Origin: Falciphora oryzae
Lineage: Eukaryota > Ascomycota > Sordariomycetes > Magnaporthales > Magnaporthaceae
Length of the DNA stretch: 64,000 bases
NCBI GenBank assembly: GCA_000733355.1
Contig: JNVV01000045.1
Location: forward strand, 289,098 to 353,097
Reading direction: 5' to 3'
Within the stretch, counting starts at the first letter, position 1, and every line of letters begins with the position of its first letter. Under the pieces are notes generated by a model. The model ran no database searches. It worked only from the letters and a program-made list of their open reading frames with translations, and was not told the origin of the DNA. Shown here in pieces: positions 33,917-44,324 of this stretch. Made by a program: the position numbers and the translations under genes.

Positions 33917-35174
33917 CTAATCACTCAAGCCCCGAGCCAACAACTCCTCCAGCTGCTCCTGGCTGCGCAAAGCGTCCGCGAACGTCGGGACCTCGCCGCC
34001 GTCGGCAAACCGCTCGTACAGCTCCCCGACGCTCCTCGCCAGCAGCGCCAGCTCGTCCTGCCAGCCGGCCCAGGCCCACTCCACCCTCTCGACCGAATCC
34101 GTAGCAAAGTCGTGCACTTCAATCGTGACGCCCTGGTCCACGGGATCCGCCAGGTCGTACGAGGAGGCGTGCAGCGTCGTCCCCGCCCTGGCCGTCAGCC
34201 GGATCTCGCCCCTTTCGCCGTTGATCGTCCAGCGCAGCGGCGCCTCGCCGGGGAACGGGACGCCCAGGCGGAAGCGGTGGAGCACGGTGGCGCCGCCGTC
34301 GACGATGATGTCGGAGCCGGGGACCCGGCCCGTGACGACGATCAGGTCGGGCACGTTCGTGGTCGCGGTGCCGACGGTCTGGCCCGCCGACGACATGGGG
34401 TTCGCCGTGTCGCGGAACGTGACCTTGGGCCGCTGGATCTGGAACTGCCCGTGCGGGTTCCGGATGTGGCCGAGGACGTGGTTTACCTGGTCGAACACTG
34501 CGGATAGGTTTTTGAACATCAGCACCTGCGGTTAACTAATCCACCAAAAAAAAGCAAACATGTCCCTCTGGTATCTCACAATGGCCAAACCCAATGGTGT
34601 AGATATTCCCACCGACGGCCCTGTCAGTGAAGTACCTGAGGCTGGCGGGGACGGTGTCGCGGCCGTTGAGCCCGCCGTTGGCCAGGACCTCGCTGCTCAG
34701 GACCTTGCCGATGCGGCCCTGCCGGAGCAGCTCCCTCACTTTAAGCACCGGCGGCGCCACGCGGCCCTGGACGCCGACCACGGTGCGCCCGCCCGCCTCC
34801 CCTGCCGCCCCGAGCAGCTCGCGCGAGCGCGCGACGTCCTGGCTCAGCGGCCACTCGATGTACACGTCCTTACCGGCGCGGACGCTGGCCAGGGCGTTGG
34901 CGTGGTGGTTGTCGACGCGCGTGTTGACGACGACGAGGTCGACGTCCGGGTCCGCGGCCAGCGCGGCCGCGGAGCCGTAGGCGCGCGTCGTCGCGGGGAG
35001 GCCGTAGGCGGCGATGGACGCGCGCGCGGCGTCCTCGCTCGAGTTGAGCAGCGCCACGATCTCGTACCGCGCCCGGCCGCGCTCCGAGAGGAGGTAGGGC
35101 AGGTGCGCGCTCGACGCCCAGGCCGTCTTGGCGCTGGCGGACAGACCGACCATGCCGATGCGGATGGGTGCCAT
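33917..35174 (-). CDS. Gfo/Idh/MocA-fold oxidoreductase-like protein (EWP variant)
   Basis: Two exons (35174-34580, 34497-33917; 82-nt intron) encode 391 aa. The N-terminal Rossmann fold starts IRIGMVGLSASAKTAW and is followed by VDLVVVNTRVDNHHANA and GKDVYIEWPLS. The C-terminal half fits the family's substrate domain (GGNIYTIGFGH then VNHVLGHI). In catalytic members the EKP motif supplies an active Lys; here residues 107-109 are E-W-P. This is a feature I associate with Gal80-type regulatory relatives, so the protein may bind NAD(P) without turnover. The splice acceptor at 34497 was chosen because it restores GFGH-LFDQVNHVLG; the earlier AG at 34529 would keep extra unrelated residues out of phase. 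It sits between the P450 pseudogene and a Zn2Cys6 regulator on the same strand. Confidence 0.85.
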
Positions 35175-35889
35175 GGTTATTTCGTGCTGCTGCTACCGTG
35201 GGTAAAGTGCTTCTAGGGAGGTCTTGATGTTTCTTCGTTGGGCAGATATTTAGGAGCGTGTGCTCCCAGGAGGTCGTTGTCCTCAGGCACACAAACACTA
35301 TTTCACGGCCAGGGGCAGCCGGGCTTAAGTACTCTGCTGGCTGCTAAAGGAAGGTTGTGATGTCGCGATCGTGGACCATCTAGCTCTCGATCACGATATG
35401 TTATCATTTGTCATCCTCGTTGTTTAGAAATGTACGGGCGCATTTCTAAGCTGTCCCGCAGCTCGCATCAAGAGGCCTTGAACTCGGACTGTTACGAGAA
35501 TATGGATTGTCACGACCAATAAAGATCTCAGTGCTAGGGGTTGTATTCAATGAGCATCTTGATATTTCCTTGTTCAAGACGGCGAACAATTGCCGTTGGC
35601 TTTTTGGGGACGATATCGAATGCATTTTCGGCAGGGGTAAATGCGACAGGTGAGATCGGCGCTGGCACTCAACTGTGGCCTCCATGTCCTAAAAAAACGG
35701 CGGACCTCTGCGCGATTCGACCGTGTAAACGGCGCTAGAAAGTAGCGTCTGACCAAATATGAATTTGGTAGCGATATTTTCCACACAGGAGTGGGCATCA
35801 AGGTTGGCGTTTTGTGATAAATATATACGTTTAGGGAAGAAATTGCTCGAATATACAGAGAAAGTAAACACAGCTCCAGCATCAACTCA
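35175..35889. other. Intergenic region between Gfo/Idh and Zn2Cys6 genes
   Basis: Upstream region of the Gfo/Idh gene. AT-richer toward 35490-35880. No additional gene seen. Confidence 0.6.
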
Positions 35890-37802
35890 CTAAACGATCA
35901 AGCAGTTGATTTCGAGAGCCCTCAACTCCGAGAGCCACCCGCCTCGCACTGCCTCCCTTCCATCGGCAGCTGGCGCGCCATCGAGCACGGCGGTCGAAGG
36001 CAGGGGCTGCTCGCCGCCGTCCCGAAACTCCCACAGTGCCACGAGCGTGTCCACGGCCGTCTTGACGTAGCCCCAGGGGCAGATGGTCAACCACATCTGC
36101 TCCAGCCGGCGCAACACCCAAGTCCGCCTGTCCGGGTCTGTCGTTAGTGCCCCGAGGATGAAGGTGGGCCACACGGATCCCTTGAACAGCATGTCGGTCT
36201 CGGCGATGCACGTCAGGTGCTCGAATATATCTGACGCGAAGCCCTCGGTCGCCGTCCTCATCGCTTGTGCAGCATCGTCGCCACTGCCGCAGCCGTCACC
36301 CTCAAAGGCCTCAGACGCTGCCATCAGAAGGTAGGCGCACGCAGCGGACCGGTGGGCGCAGGCCATGTGCTCCCTGCCGCGCACCTTGTCCAGCGCGTCC
36401 AGGTCATCGGTGCTGCCGTAGCCGTTGGCAGCGATGATGGACTCGGCCCAGCGTCGCGCATCAAAGCGGCGCAGCTGGCGCATGAGCTCGGCTGCGGCCT
36501 CTTTCTGTGACGACGATGGCCCCTCTCCGCCGCCGTCGTCTCGGTGTATCTCAGCGGCAAGCTGAGACGAGCGCAGGATTGCGGCCAATATTTCGCTGGG
36601 GCACGAGTGATACGTGTTTGCCTCGGCGCGTAAGAGCATCGAGACGACGTCGAGGGAATCAAACACCTCGGCCGCGCGGGTTCCCTGCCACGAACCGAGG
36701 GTCGAGCCCAAGATAAAGAAGGTAAGGCAGTCCGACATTACATAGTCGCGCAGAGTTTCTATCGATGAGTCCCCAGGGCGGTCGCCCCTCATAGACGACA
36801 AGAATGCAGACGATAGTGACTGGTGGGCGGCGGCGGCAACGGCGGCGGTTGGCCGTAGCATGGCCATTAAACGACCAGCGGCGACGACATGGGCCTGCCA
36901 GCTGTCGCGGCCCGAGTCGACCAGGTCAAAGTTGACGAGATACACAACGGCAGTGAGAACGTCGCCATAATTATGGGGGCCCAGGTTCTCGAGCGCGTCC
37001 TTGATCAGAACTATGGCCTTGTGCTTGGCGGCAAGGGCGTCCAGCAGCTTTGCCCGAAACGGCTGGCCGCGGGAGCGCAGGAATGAGACTTGGTGGACGG
37101 CCGACAGGGCGACGACAACATGCTGCAGGAAAGCGTGCCTTTTACATAGTGGCACCAGGTTACGGAAGGGATTCCGGTCGGGTGTGTCGTACACGACCAG
37201 GTCCTGCGCAACCCGCTCCACGTCTGGTGGTTGGGCCGGGTAATAAGCATCGGGAGCCAGATTTGACACATGTTTTAAAGTGTTGACTTACAGTAGTGCA
37301 AGTAATACCTCGTGGTAGAATCAAAATCCTGAGCGACAGGGTCCACCAGAGAATGCAGAGTTAGGCCGTCGGAGCCAATGCTCCAGGGCTCAGGACTCAA
37401 AGATCGACTAGTGCTGCCATATCTGCTCAGGGCCAGATCACAGCTCGACGGACTGGAGACCGACACTGACGGTGACGACGACGACGACGAAAAGGCCGAG
37501 ACCGGCGAGGGGGACAGAGACGAAGAGGCCCTCCGTCCGCCGACACCGGCTTGGTGCGGGTGTGGTGGGTTTTGGTTTTGCTGCGGCGGCGCGTCAGAGG
37601 CGGGCTGCGGCGCAAACGAGGTCTGGCCGGCCCGCTTGCCGCGGCTGGCCACGGAGTCGGTAAAGATAAAGAGCTTGCCGTAGCCCAGACACTCCTGCCC
37701 CACAGCGGCGCACTTGCGGCACGCCGGGAGGGCTCGGTCGCAGACCAACCGCCGGCGGCGGCAGTTATGGCATTTCTGCGGGGCCTGTTGGAGTGGACTC
37801 AT
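35890..37802 (-). CDS. Zn2Cys6 transcription factor, Fungal_trans_2 (ACR-2-like) type
   Basis: Two exons (37802-37292, 37223-35890; 68-nt intron) encode 614 aa. The DNA-binding cluster is at the N-terminus: C11, C14, C21, C28, C31, C38 in KCHNCRRRRLVC...ACRKC (Cx2Cx6Cx6Cx2Cx6C). A Ser-rich linker (about 85-125) leads to the helical regulatory region beginning YYLHYYVERVAQDLVVYD and NPFRNLVPL, typical of the Fungal_trans_2 family that includes the acriflavine-sensitivity regulator. The intron acceptor at 37224 is the first AG after the donor and restores that motif. It is divergent from an MFS exporter with 1.3 kb between starts, so it is a candidate regulator of that gene. Targets are not shown by sequence. 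Confidence 0.9.
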
Positions 37803-39116
37803 CAAGGGGATCGACCGGTCACACTGGTCTCCACGGAGTCCGCGGGTCGGTGACTAATGGGAAAGAAATTTCTATACGTAGTATGTGGGCAGGCGGCAAT
37901 GTTGGCTGAAGGGGCTTGGTAATGAAGCTTGCAGGCGCCGAGGGGGAGGTGCATGAGGAGTGGCGGACAGCAGGGCTAGACAAGTGGCCGGGCTAGGCGA
38001 TCGAACGCCTTGGTGATGATAACAAGATCAAGTTGGCGAGATGAAAGTTCAGGGACGGCAAAAGGTGAGCCTTGGCTTCCGTGTTTGGCCCAGCGGCGTG
38101 AGCGGGAAACAAAAGCCAGGGTGGCAGCCGACAGCGCCCCGAGCTGCCGGGCCCGACTCGTGCACATCACAGTAGCAGTATCGCGCGCACATTGCGCCTG
38201 GCGTCATCGCGGATGACAGTGACTTTCGCGACGAATGCCAGTTTCGATTGGCGGCGGATGCTGTCCAGGGACATGACTGACAAAAAGGCCAGACGTTTGG
38301 AGAACGGAGAGGGAGAAACGCGCACGCCAGATCTGGGTAAACGGCGCTAGTCCCAACACAGAAGCCAAGACTCAGATGTGGGCCCCGTCTGAACGCCAGC
38401 GCGGTGGAGCCGCCCAGGGATCCGCCTTGCTGCTAGGTCGTTGGTGACGGAACAGAAACGGCGGCAGAAGAAGGGGGCAAAAAAAAAATTAAAAAAAAAA
38501 AAATTGCCAAAGTGGAAAACAACACTCGAGAACTCTCGCCCCCAGACAACGCCAAAATGCAGCCCGGCAAAGCCTACCGAGCGGGAGGGGCTACGTGGGC
38601 GTTGGAACTCTGGCTTAGTGCTCAAGAAACGGGCTCGAGACAGGATCCGCCATGTCGCCCCAACCCCCACGCGCTGCCGCATCCGGAAGCCAAGCCTCAT
38701 GTCCTCATGTCACCCGCGTGTGGGTGCCGACGGGTGCGGGTTCCAGGGCCAGGACTGCGTGGGATTTGACGGAATGGAGCGCTCTGCGGGCTTTCTGCTG
38801 CTGGGGGCCCCAGGGGTCTTATTCCCATCCCCAGCGCCCATCGATGGACAAGGCTTTTGACGCAGGGTCGAAAAGTTGTTTTTCTCCATCTTCATCGGCG
38901 CGGGTTTCTGACTCCGACTGCTCTCCTCACTCCCTGCGCATACATATCATTCCCGGTCTATATAGAGCCTACGAATAGCCCCTTAATTTTCACTTGCCTG
39001 CCTACAGTCATGTACTCAAATTAGCAACCTCTCAGTAAAGACTGTGTGTTTCTCACCGTCACCGACGCTCAACCCGGCCCTTATCACTTGTTTTCCCACC
39101 TTCGCCCAAAACAAAG
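37803..39116. promoter_or_regulatory. Shared divergent promoter region (regulator / MFS)
   Basis: A 1.3 kb intergenic region between the divergent Zn2Cys6 gene and the transporter gene. CTATATAGAG at about 38958-38967 is a TATA candidate 155 bp before the MFS start. There are A-runs at 38481-38502. No gene seen. Confidence 0.5.
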
Positions 39117-40948
39117 ATGGCGAAATCCGACACTTCCGACCCAGAGTCCGTCGAGCCCGCGGCCCCTGACGGCATGACCCCGGAGCAGCTTGAAAGGCTC
39201 GGCCGCGAGCGCCCGCCAGCCTTCAAGACGTGGTGGGCCGAGTGGGCCTTTTGCGCTTCCATCCTCGGGTCGATGTTGATGGCCGTAAGTTCCGTGCCCA
39301 ACGAGCAGCCTTGCCGATGAGAGCTAACGTCATGTTGCACGAAAAAGGAATTCTTTATTAGCGGCTTCGTCCTCGTCCTCCCCGCCGTGACGCGGGCGCT
39401 GGACATGCCGCCGGGGGCGCAGACGTGGCCGGCCTCCGTCTTCTCGCTCGTGAGCGGCTCGCTGCTGTTCCCCTTTGGGCGCATCGCCGACATGTACGGC
39501 GGCCGCCTCGTCTACATCGGCGGCCTGTTTTGGTACGCCCTGTGGTGCCTCGTCGCCGGCTTCAGCCCCAACCACCACGTCCTCATCGTCGCCAGGGCCA
39601 TGCAGGGGTTCGGCCCGGCCGCCTTCCTGCCCTCGGGCGTCATGCTGCTCGGCTCCAACTACCGGCCGGGCCCGCGCAAGAACATGGTCTTCAGCCTGTA
39701 CGGCTCGTGCGCGCCCGTCGGCTTCTTCATCGGCATCCTGGCCGGCGGCGCCACGGCCGAGTACCTGACGTGGAGCTGGTACTTCTGGGTCGGGTCCGCC
39801 GTGCTGTTCATCATCAGCGTCGGCTCCGTCTTCGGCATCCCCGTCGAGACCAGCCGGCCCGAGGAGGCCCAGGAGGTCCGCATGGACTGGTGGGGGCTCG
39901 CCACCACCATCCCCGGCCTGCTGCTGTTCATCTTTGCCATCACCCAGGGGGCGCACGCGCCGCAGGGGTTCTCGACCCCCTACGTCTACGTCACCCTGAT
40001 CATCGGTGTCCTGCTGTTGGGAGCGGCCGTCTATGTCGAAGGCTGGGTCGCGGAGCAGCCGCTCATCCCGTTCGACCTCTTTGCTCCCAAGTACATGACG
40101 GCCATGGTGCTTGGCCTGTTCAACATATACGGCGCGTTCGGCGTGTTTCAGTTCTATGCGAGCTTTTAGTAAGTTTTCCCTCTTTTTACACACGCCCACA
40201 CGCAAATACCAGCGTCCCGTAGCAAGGATGGCACGGAAACGGAGTTAGGACACTAGACTTACATGTCTTTCTTTTTTTTTTCTTTCCCAACAGCATCCAG
40301 AACGTGGTCGGTCACGGCCCCCTCCTCGCGTCGCTGTGGTTCAGCCCCCTGTGCGCGGGCGGCTTCATCCTGGCCGTTGTCGGCGGCGTGGTGCTGCACA
40401 AGCTGCCCAACCACCTGCTCCTCGTCATCTCGGGGCTCGGCAGCGCCGTCTCCACCATCCTGTTCGTCTTCATCCCGGCCAGCAGCGAATTCAGCTACTG
40501 GGCCTGGGTCTTCCCCGCCATGCTGGGCGCGACCATCGGCGTCGACATCGCCTACAACGTCTCGAGCGTCTTCATGACCACCAGCCTGCCCAGCCACCGC
40601 CAGGGGCTGGCGGGAGCCCTAATCAACACCCTCATCTTTTTGGGTATTGGCTTCTACCTCGGTCTTGCCGACCTGATCGTCGAAACGACGGCGCCCGCCG
40701 ACGCCAGCCTGGGCGGCCGCCGCGACCGCGAGAAGCAAATCACCGGCTTCCGGAACGCGTTCTGGCTGGCGTTTGCGTGCTCGGCCTCGGCGCTTCTCAT
40801 CTTGGGCCTGTTTGCGCGGATCGGCAGGGCAAAGAGCGACCTCACGTTCGACGAGAAGCGGCAACTCGAGGCCGAGGCGCTGCGCGTGCAGGCTGCGGTG
40901 GCCGCCCCTCAACCGGAAGGCACGGGCAGCGGCAAATCGTCGTCATGA
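39117..40948 (+). CDS. MFS transporter, DHA2-type (14 TM) drug or metabolite exporter
   Basis: Three exons (39117-39284, 39348-40168, 40294-40948) encode 547 aa with about 14 hydrophobic segments. A hydrophilic N-terminus (1-40) is followed by TM1 from about residue 45, and the loop motif GRIADMYGGR (motif A, G-x-x-x-D-x-x-G-x-R) between TM2 and TM3. ARAMQGFGPAAFLPSG and LYGSCAPVGFFIG (motif C-like) mark an antiporter. Fungal relatives export aminotriazole and other toxic compounds at the plasma membrane by proton antiport. It is divergent from a Zn2Cys6 gene and near a P450 remnant and a Gfo/Idh gene, consistent with an efflux part of a small cluster. Substrate is unknown. Confidence 0.92.
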
Positions 40949-41626
40949 TTGCCGACTCGTCTTTTGAGCTTGTTGTGTACGAAGAGAATCACGAACTCCG
41001 ATATCGACAGCATACCTGGCAGACAGTCGGACTGGTGTGTTTGTCTGCTGACCGCATGCAGCGAAGCCGCGACTGGTTCATGCGGCAGGGCAGCCCTGTA
41101 CGACGGCTCCAATGACGCACTGGCTCGGATGAAGTTTATGGACGAATAGAGGTCTCGTCCTCTTTTATTATTCTTCTAGTTTTTCCTGTTATTTTTGTCA
41201 TCATCTCCTTTAATTACTTACCCGCCTCTTCTCTCCGTCATTCCTCGCATAAAAGAGCCACATGTTAGCTGGCGTATGGCGTTGTGGGAATTTTACTGCT
41301 GCCAAAGGAAGAACTAATTTAACCCAATCGCTTGGATATAACCTGTGCGTCCATCTTAGCCTAGAAGCCTGACAGACATGCTGTATTAGACACGAATCCA
41401 GACTAAGAACAGTCTATAACAAAACAACCCGTGTACCTAACGCTTTGCGAATTGAGCCAAACATTCAGGCGAGGCTGTCCTGGCTGCCCTTGGGATTCAA
41501 TCCATGTCAGAGTTCACAACAGAAGCCAGCCCTCCCCCCTTCCTGCCACTAGACCTGGGAAAAGTATCTTTATATTTTAGGACCATTATCTCCACCGTTG
41601 AAGCCCCGTGAAGCCCAACCAATTCA
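40949..41626. other. Convergent 3' flanks of MFS and TMA20 genes
   Basis: AT-richer (41150-41460), with T-rich stretches after the MFS stop that could serve 3' end formation. No gene seen. Confidence 0.6.
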
Positions 41627-42328
41627 TCAGTCGAGTGGTAACGCCCAGAGCCCGTCCCCAAGGAAGTGTGCGTCCTCCACCACGGGCCCCTTGCCCTTCT
41701 CCTTGACCTCCGTAGTCCCCGCAACCAGCAGGCCAACAGCGCAAGCCTCCTCCTTGCCCTCAGCGACAATGACCACGCCCTCCCCCTTGGCCAGCTCGCG
41801 GCCCCAGTGCCCGTCATCGTCGACCGCGTCCCTGGGCTCGCCGCCGACGACGAGCGGCAGGCGGCCGCCCTTGCTGGTCAGGCCGGGGGCCATGAGGGTG
41901 GCGCCCGACAGGACGAAGCGGATGGCCCCCCGGTCGATGCGGACCGTGGGGAAGGCCTGCGGGAAGCGGTGGACGAGGCGGAGGTGCGGGAGGATGGCGG
42001 CGCCCTGCGGGGTGTCGCACTGGAAGAAGACGGGCGTCTTATCGACGACGAAGAGGGAGGCGTGGTCCGGCAGCTTCATCTGCTCCAGCGACGACTTCTT
42101 GGGCAGCACCTCGTCGATGTACGGGTTCAGGAGCGGGAACCGGTCCAGGAGCTGCTGCCTCAGCGCCCGCTGCGCCGATGACTTGACTTTTTGTTTCGGC
42201 GACGCCGTGAGGCTGGGAGGAGTTAGTTTCGTTATCAGCCATTGCGCTCTCAAAGCTTCACTTCCAAAGGCCTCATGGGACCCCAAATCATAGACACGGA
42301 CAGGAAGCTCTCACTCTTTCTTGAACAT
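41627..42328 (-). CDS. TMA20: Tma20/MCT-1 PUA-domain translation factor
   Basis: Exon 1 is only 14 nt (42328-42315, MFKK plus two bases) and joins at 42212 to give MFKKDLTASPKQKVKSSAQR; the total is 199 aa. Tma20 (human MCTS1) pairs with Tma22/DENR on the 40S subunit and promotes tRNA release and re-initiation. KVKSSAQRALRQ and DEVLPKK mark the N-terminal pre-PUA domain. RIDRGAIRFVLSGATLMAPGL is the hallmark start of the PUA domain, followed by LAKGEGVVIVAEGKEEACAVG. The 102-nt intron has a GTGAGA donor and CCCAG acceptor. The family is normally about 181 aa, and the C-terminal part is slightly extended by a DDD-containing insert. Confidence 0.92.
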
Positions 42329-42946
42329 CGTGTTTGGCGGCGGGCACCGGCCCAGAAAACACAATTAAAAAGTGCCTAGGTAGAGATAGATAACCCTAGG
42401 TAGGCGGGGTGCTTGTATCGGTGTGCGGTGCAAAAGTCAAGCCCAGTGTTTTCACCTCGTCGCGTTCTGGCTGTGGGCGTTGCTCCTCAGACCACGCGTC
42501 GTCCCGTCCAGTCCTCGCCCACTCAATTCTGGAGCAGACATAGGTGCGACGGAATCCAGTGGTGATCGCGGGGTAAATTTTTCGAATTGGCGCCTTATCA
42601 GGGTCTAATCGCCTCTTCTGCACCCCACCCCCCACCGTCGCTGCAGCTCCCGTCTCGGGTGAGGCCTCCTGAGCATGACGTCGCTGCATCAATCAGGCAA
42701 CACCGCACTACTGTGAACATCACCACGCGCGCCGCCCTCATGGTCTTCAAGAAGTCATCAAAACCGTTGTTCGTATGTGCGTGCCTGACCCGTATTTCTC
42801 TCCTTGTAATTTGATCCTGCAGGCCTCCCCTGCTTGGTGCTATTGTTACAAGAGAAAGTCAATCCGTCGTCCTTCTACGGCGCCCCTCTGGCCTCTCGTC
42901 TCTGCTGTTCAAGCCCCAGCACCATGAATCTTCTAGTGTAGGCCCA
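42329..42946. other. TMA20 promoter region
   Basis: Contains two CCTAGG words (42375-42380, 42395-42400) about 20 bp apart, directly upstream of TMA20. No further gene. Confidence 0.5.
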
Positions 42947-43283
42947 TCAGCCGTGGTAGACGGTGCAGACGGTGCCGTCCTCGGCAACCTTGACGTTGAG
43001 GCGGTCCTCGACGTAGTCCATCGTCACCACTTGGCCCGGCTGGATGACGCGGCACTTTTCGGGGAGGTCCTTCTTGCAGAACACCTGAGCAGCGAAGCAG
43101 GTTTCCCGGGTTAGCCACAGCGGCCCGTCAAGTTCCACCTCCAGCCAGCCACCGCAGGGGAAGCAGCTTTACCGTCTCGGAGTGGTCCGAGTCCTCGAGC
43201 TTCTTGCCGACGAGCTTGTTGGTCCACTCGGTGGTCTTGTCGGCAGAGTTCGTCTGCGTGATTCCAGGGACGACGAGAGGCAT
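42947..43283 (-). CDS. Proteinase inhibitor I78 family
   Basis: Two exons (43283-43173, 43084-42947; 88-nt intron) encode 82 aa. I78 inhibitors bind serine proteases such as subtilisin. TEWTNKLVGKKLEDSD, then LPEKCRVIQPGQVVTMDYV and DRLNVKVAEDGTVCTVYHG follow the family pattern R-x3-PG-x3-TMD-x4-RLNV-x-V-x-x-DG-x-V. There is no signal peptide, so it probably acts inside the cell, perhaps on endogenous proteases. Three cysteines (in VFCKK, EKCRV and TVCTV) are unusual for this compact fold. A longer reading upstream of the ATG is in frame but not favoured. Confidence 0.85.
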
Positions 43284-44324
43284 TTTGGCAGGCCAAGCAA
43301 GTTCCCTATGTTCAGCCAAAAGTGACGGAATTGGAGAGAATAGAGTCAAGTGCAGTTCACGACAAGCGACGTTGTAGTTGTGAACGCGTGGCTCGAGATG
43401 TTCTTGGAGATCGAGCGCGGCTTTTGGTGTGTGTCGGAGGAAGCACCGCGGGGCGCATCGTCAGCATCTGGTGTCATGACGTAGGGGTAGGTAACAGCAC
43501 ATGGGAGCAAACTGTCAAGGCAGCTTTGTACTCGAAGAGGTGACGCAGGTCGCCCATGCTAACAATGCCGGCCCGTGACCATCTTCAATTAAAAATAACC
43601 CGGTTTGAAAAATGAGGATTTGTCAATTGCTTCAATTTTTTTTTTTTTTTTTAACCCTTCACAGTGGGTGACAGATCGATGGATGGACCAGGCGCACAAC
43701 CTCCCCATCAGTTGCTGTGACCCGTGCCAGAGCATTCACCCCTTCGCCTCCGAGACACAAAGTGGAATGCTAAGCCCCCCTGAGGCAACACCATTCCAGT
43801 CGCCACCAAGCCATCGAGAGAACATAAAATAGACAACATTCAAGTCTTTTCGTATTTTAGTTTAAATCCACATATGCTCCAACACTGATGTTCTATTCTA
43901 TGCTCAAATCGCCCTCCCTTCCTTCAGCAGAAAGAAATCTAGGGAATGTCTGAACTCCGCCGCGCCATGCTGCAATCCCCAAATGCTCGTCGCCGCCGGC
44001 GCGTCATCAGCAAAGAGGTGGTATACTGAAAAACAGATCATGAAAAACATCAAAGACAAAAAGCGAAATCCGTCATCCCTCTCTCCCTTCTCTTCTGCAC
44101 ATGTGGGTAAATGCCATACTCCAAAACGTTCAAGTTTTCGATCGTGTTGATCGAGGACAGACATTTGGAGATCTGGCAACAGGCTCCGGACGGCGAATCG
44201 ACAAGCAGGGAACATGCATGTGCCTCGAGGCAACAGCACGACAAAAATCTTCGCCACCCCATCCCACACCCCCTCTCTTCCATTTTTGTTCTGTTCCTTC
44301 CTAACATCCGAGATTAATAGGAAA
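43284..44324. other. Intergenic region, no gene seen
   Basis: Holds the I78 promoter and the 3' flank of the 986-aa gene. A 17-nt T-run is at 43636-43652. Overlapping frames at 43904-44374 are unbiased. Confidence 0.6.

Noticed and set aside
39330..40205. 291-aa minus-strand open frame
   Set aside because: Antisense of the MFS exon; Gly/Asp/Glu/Arg-rich in the way expected of reversed GC-rich codons.
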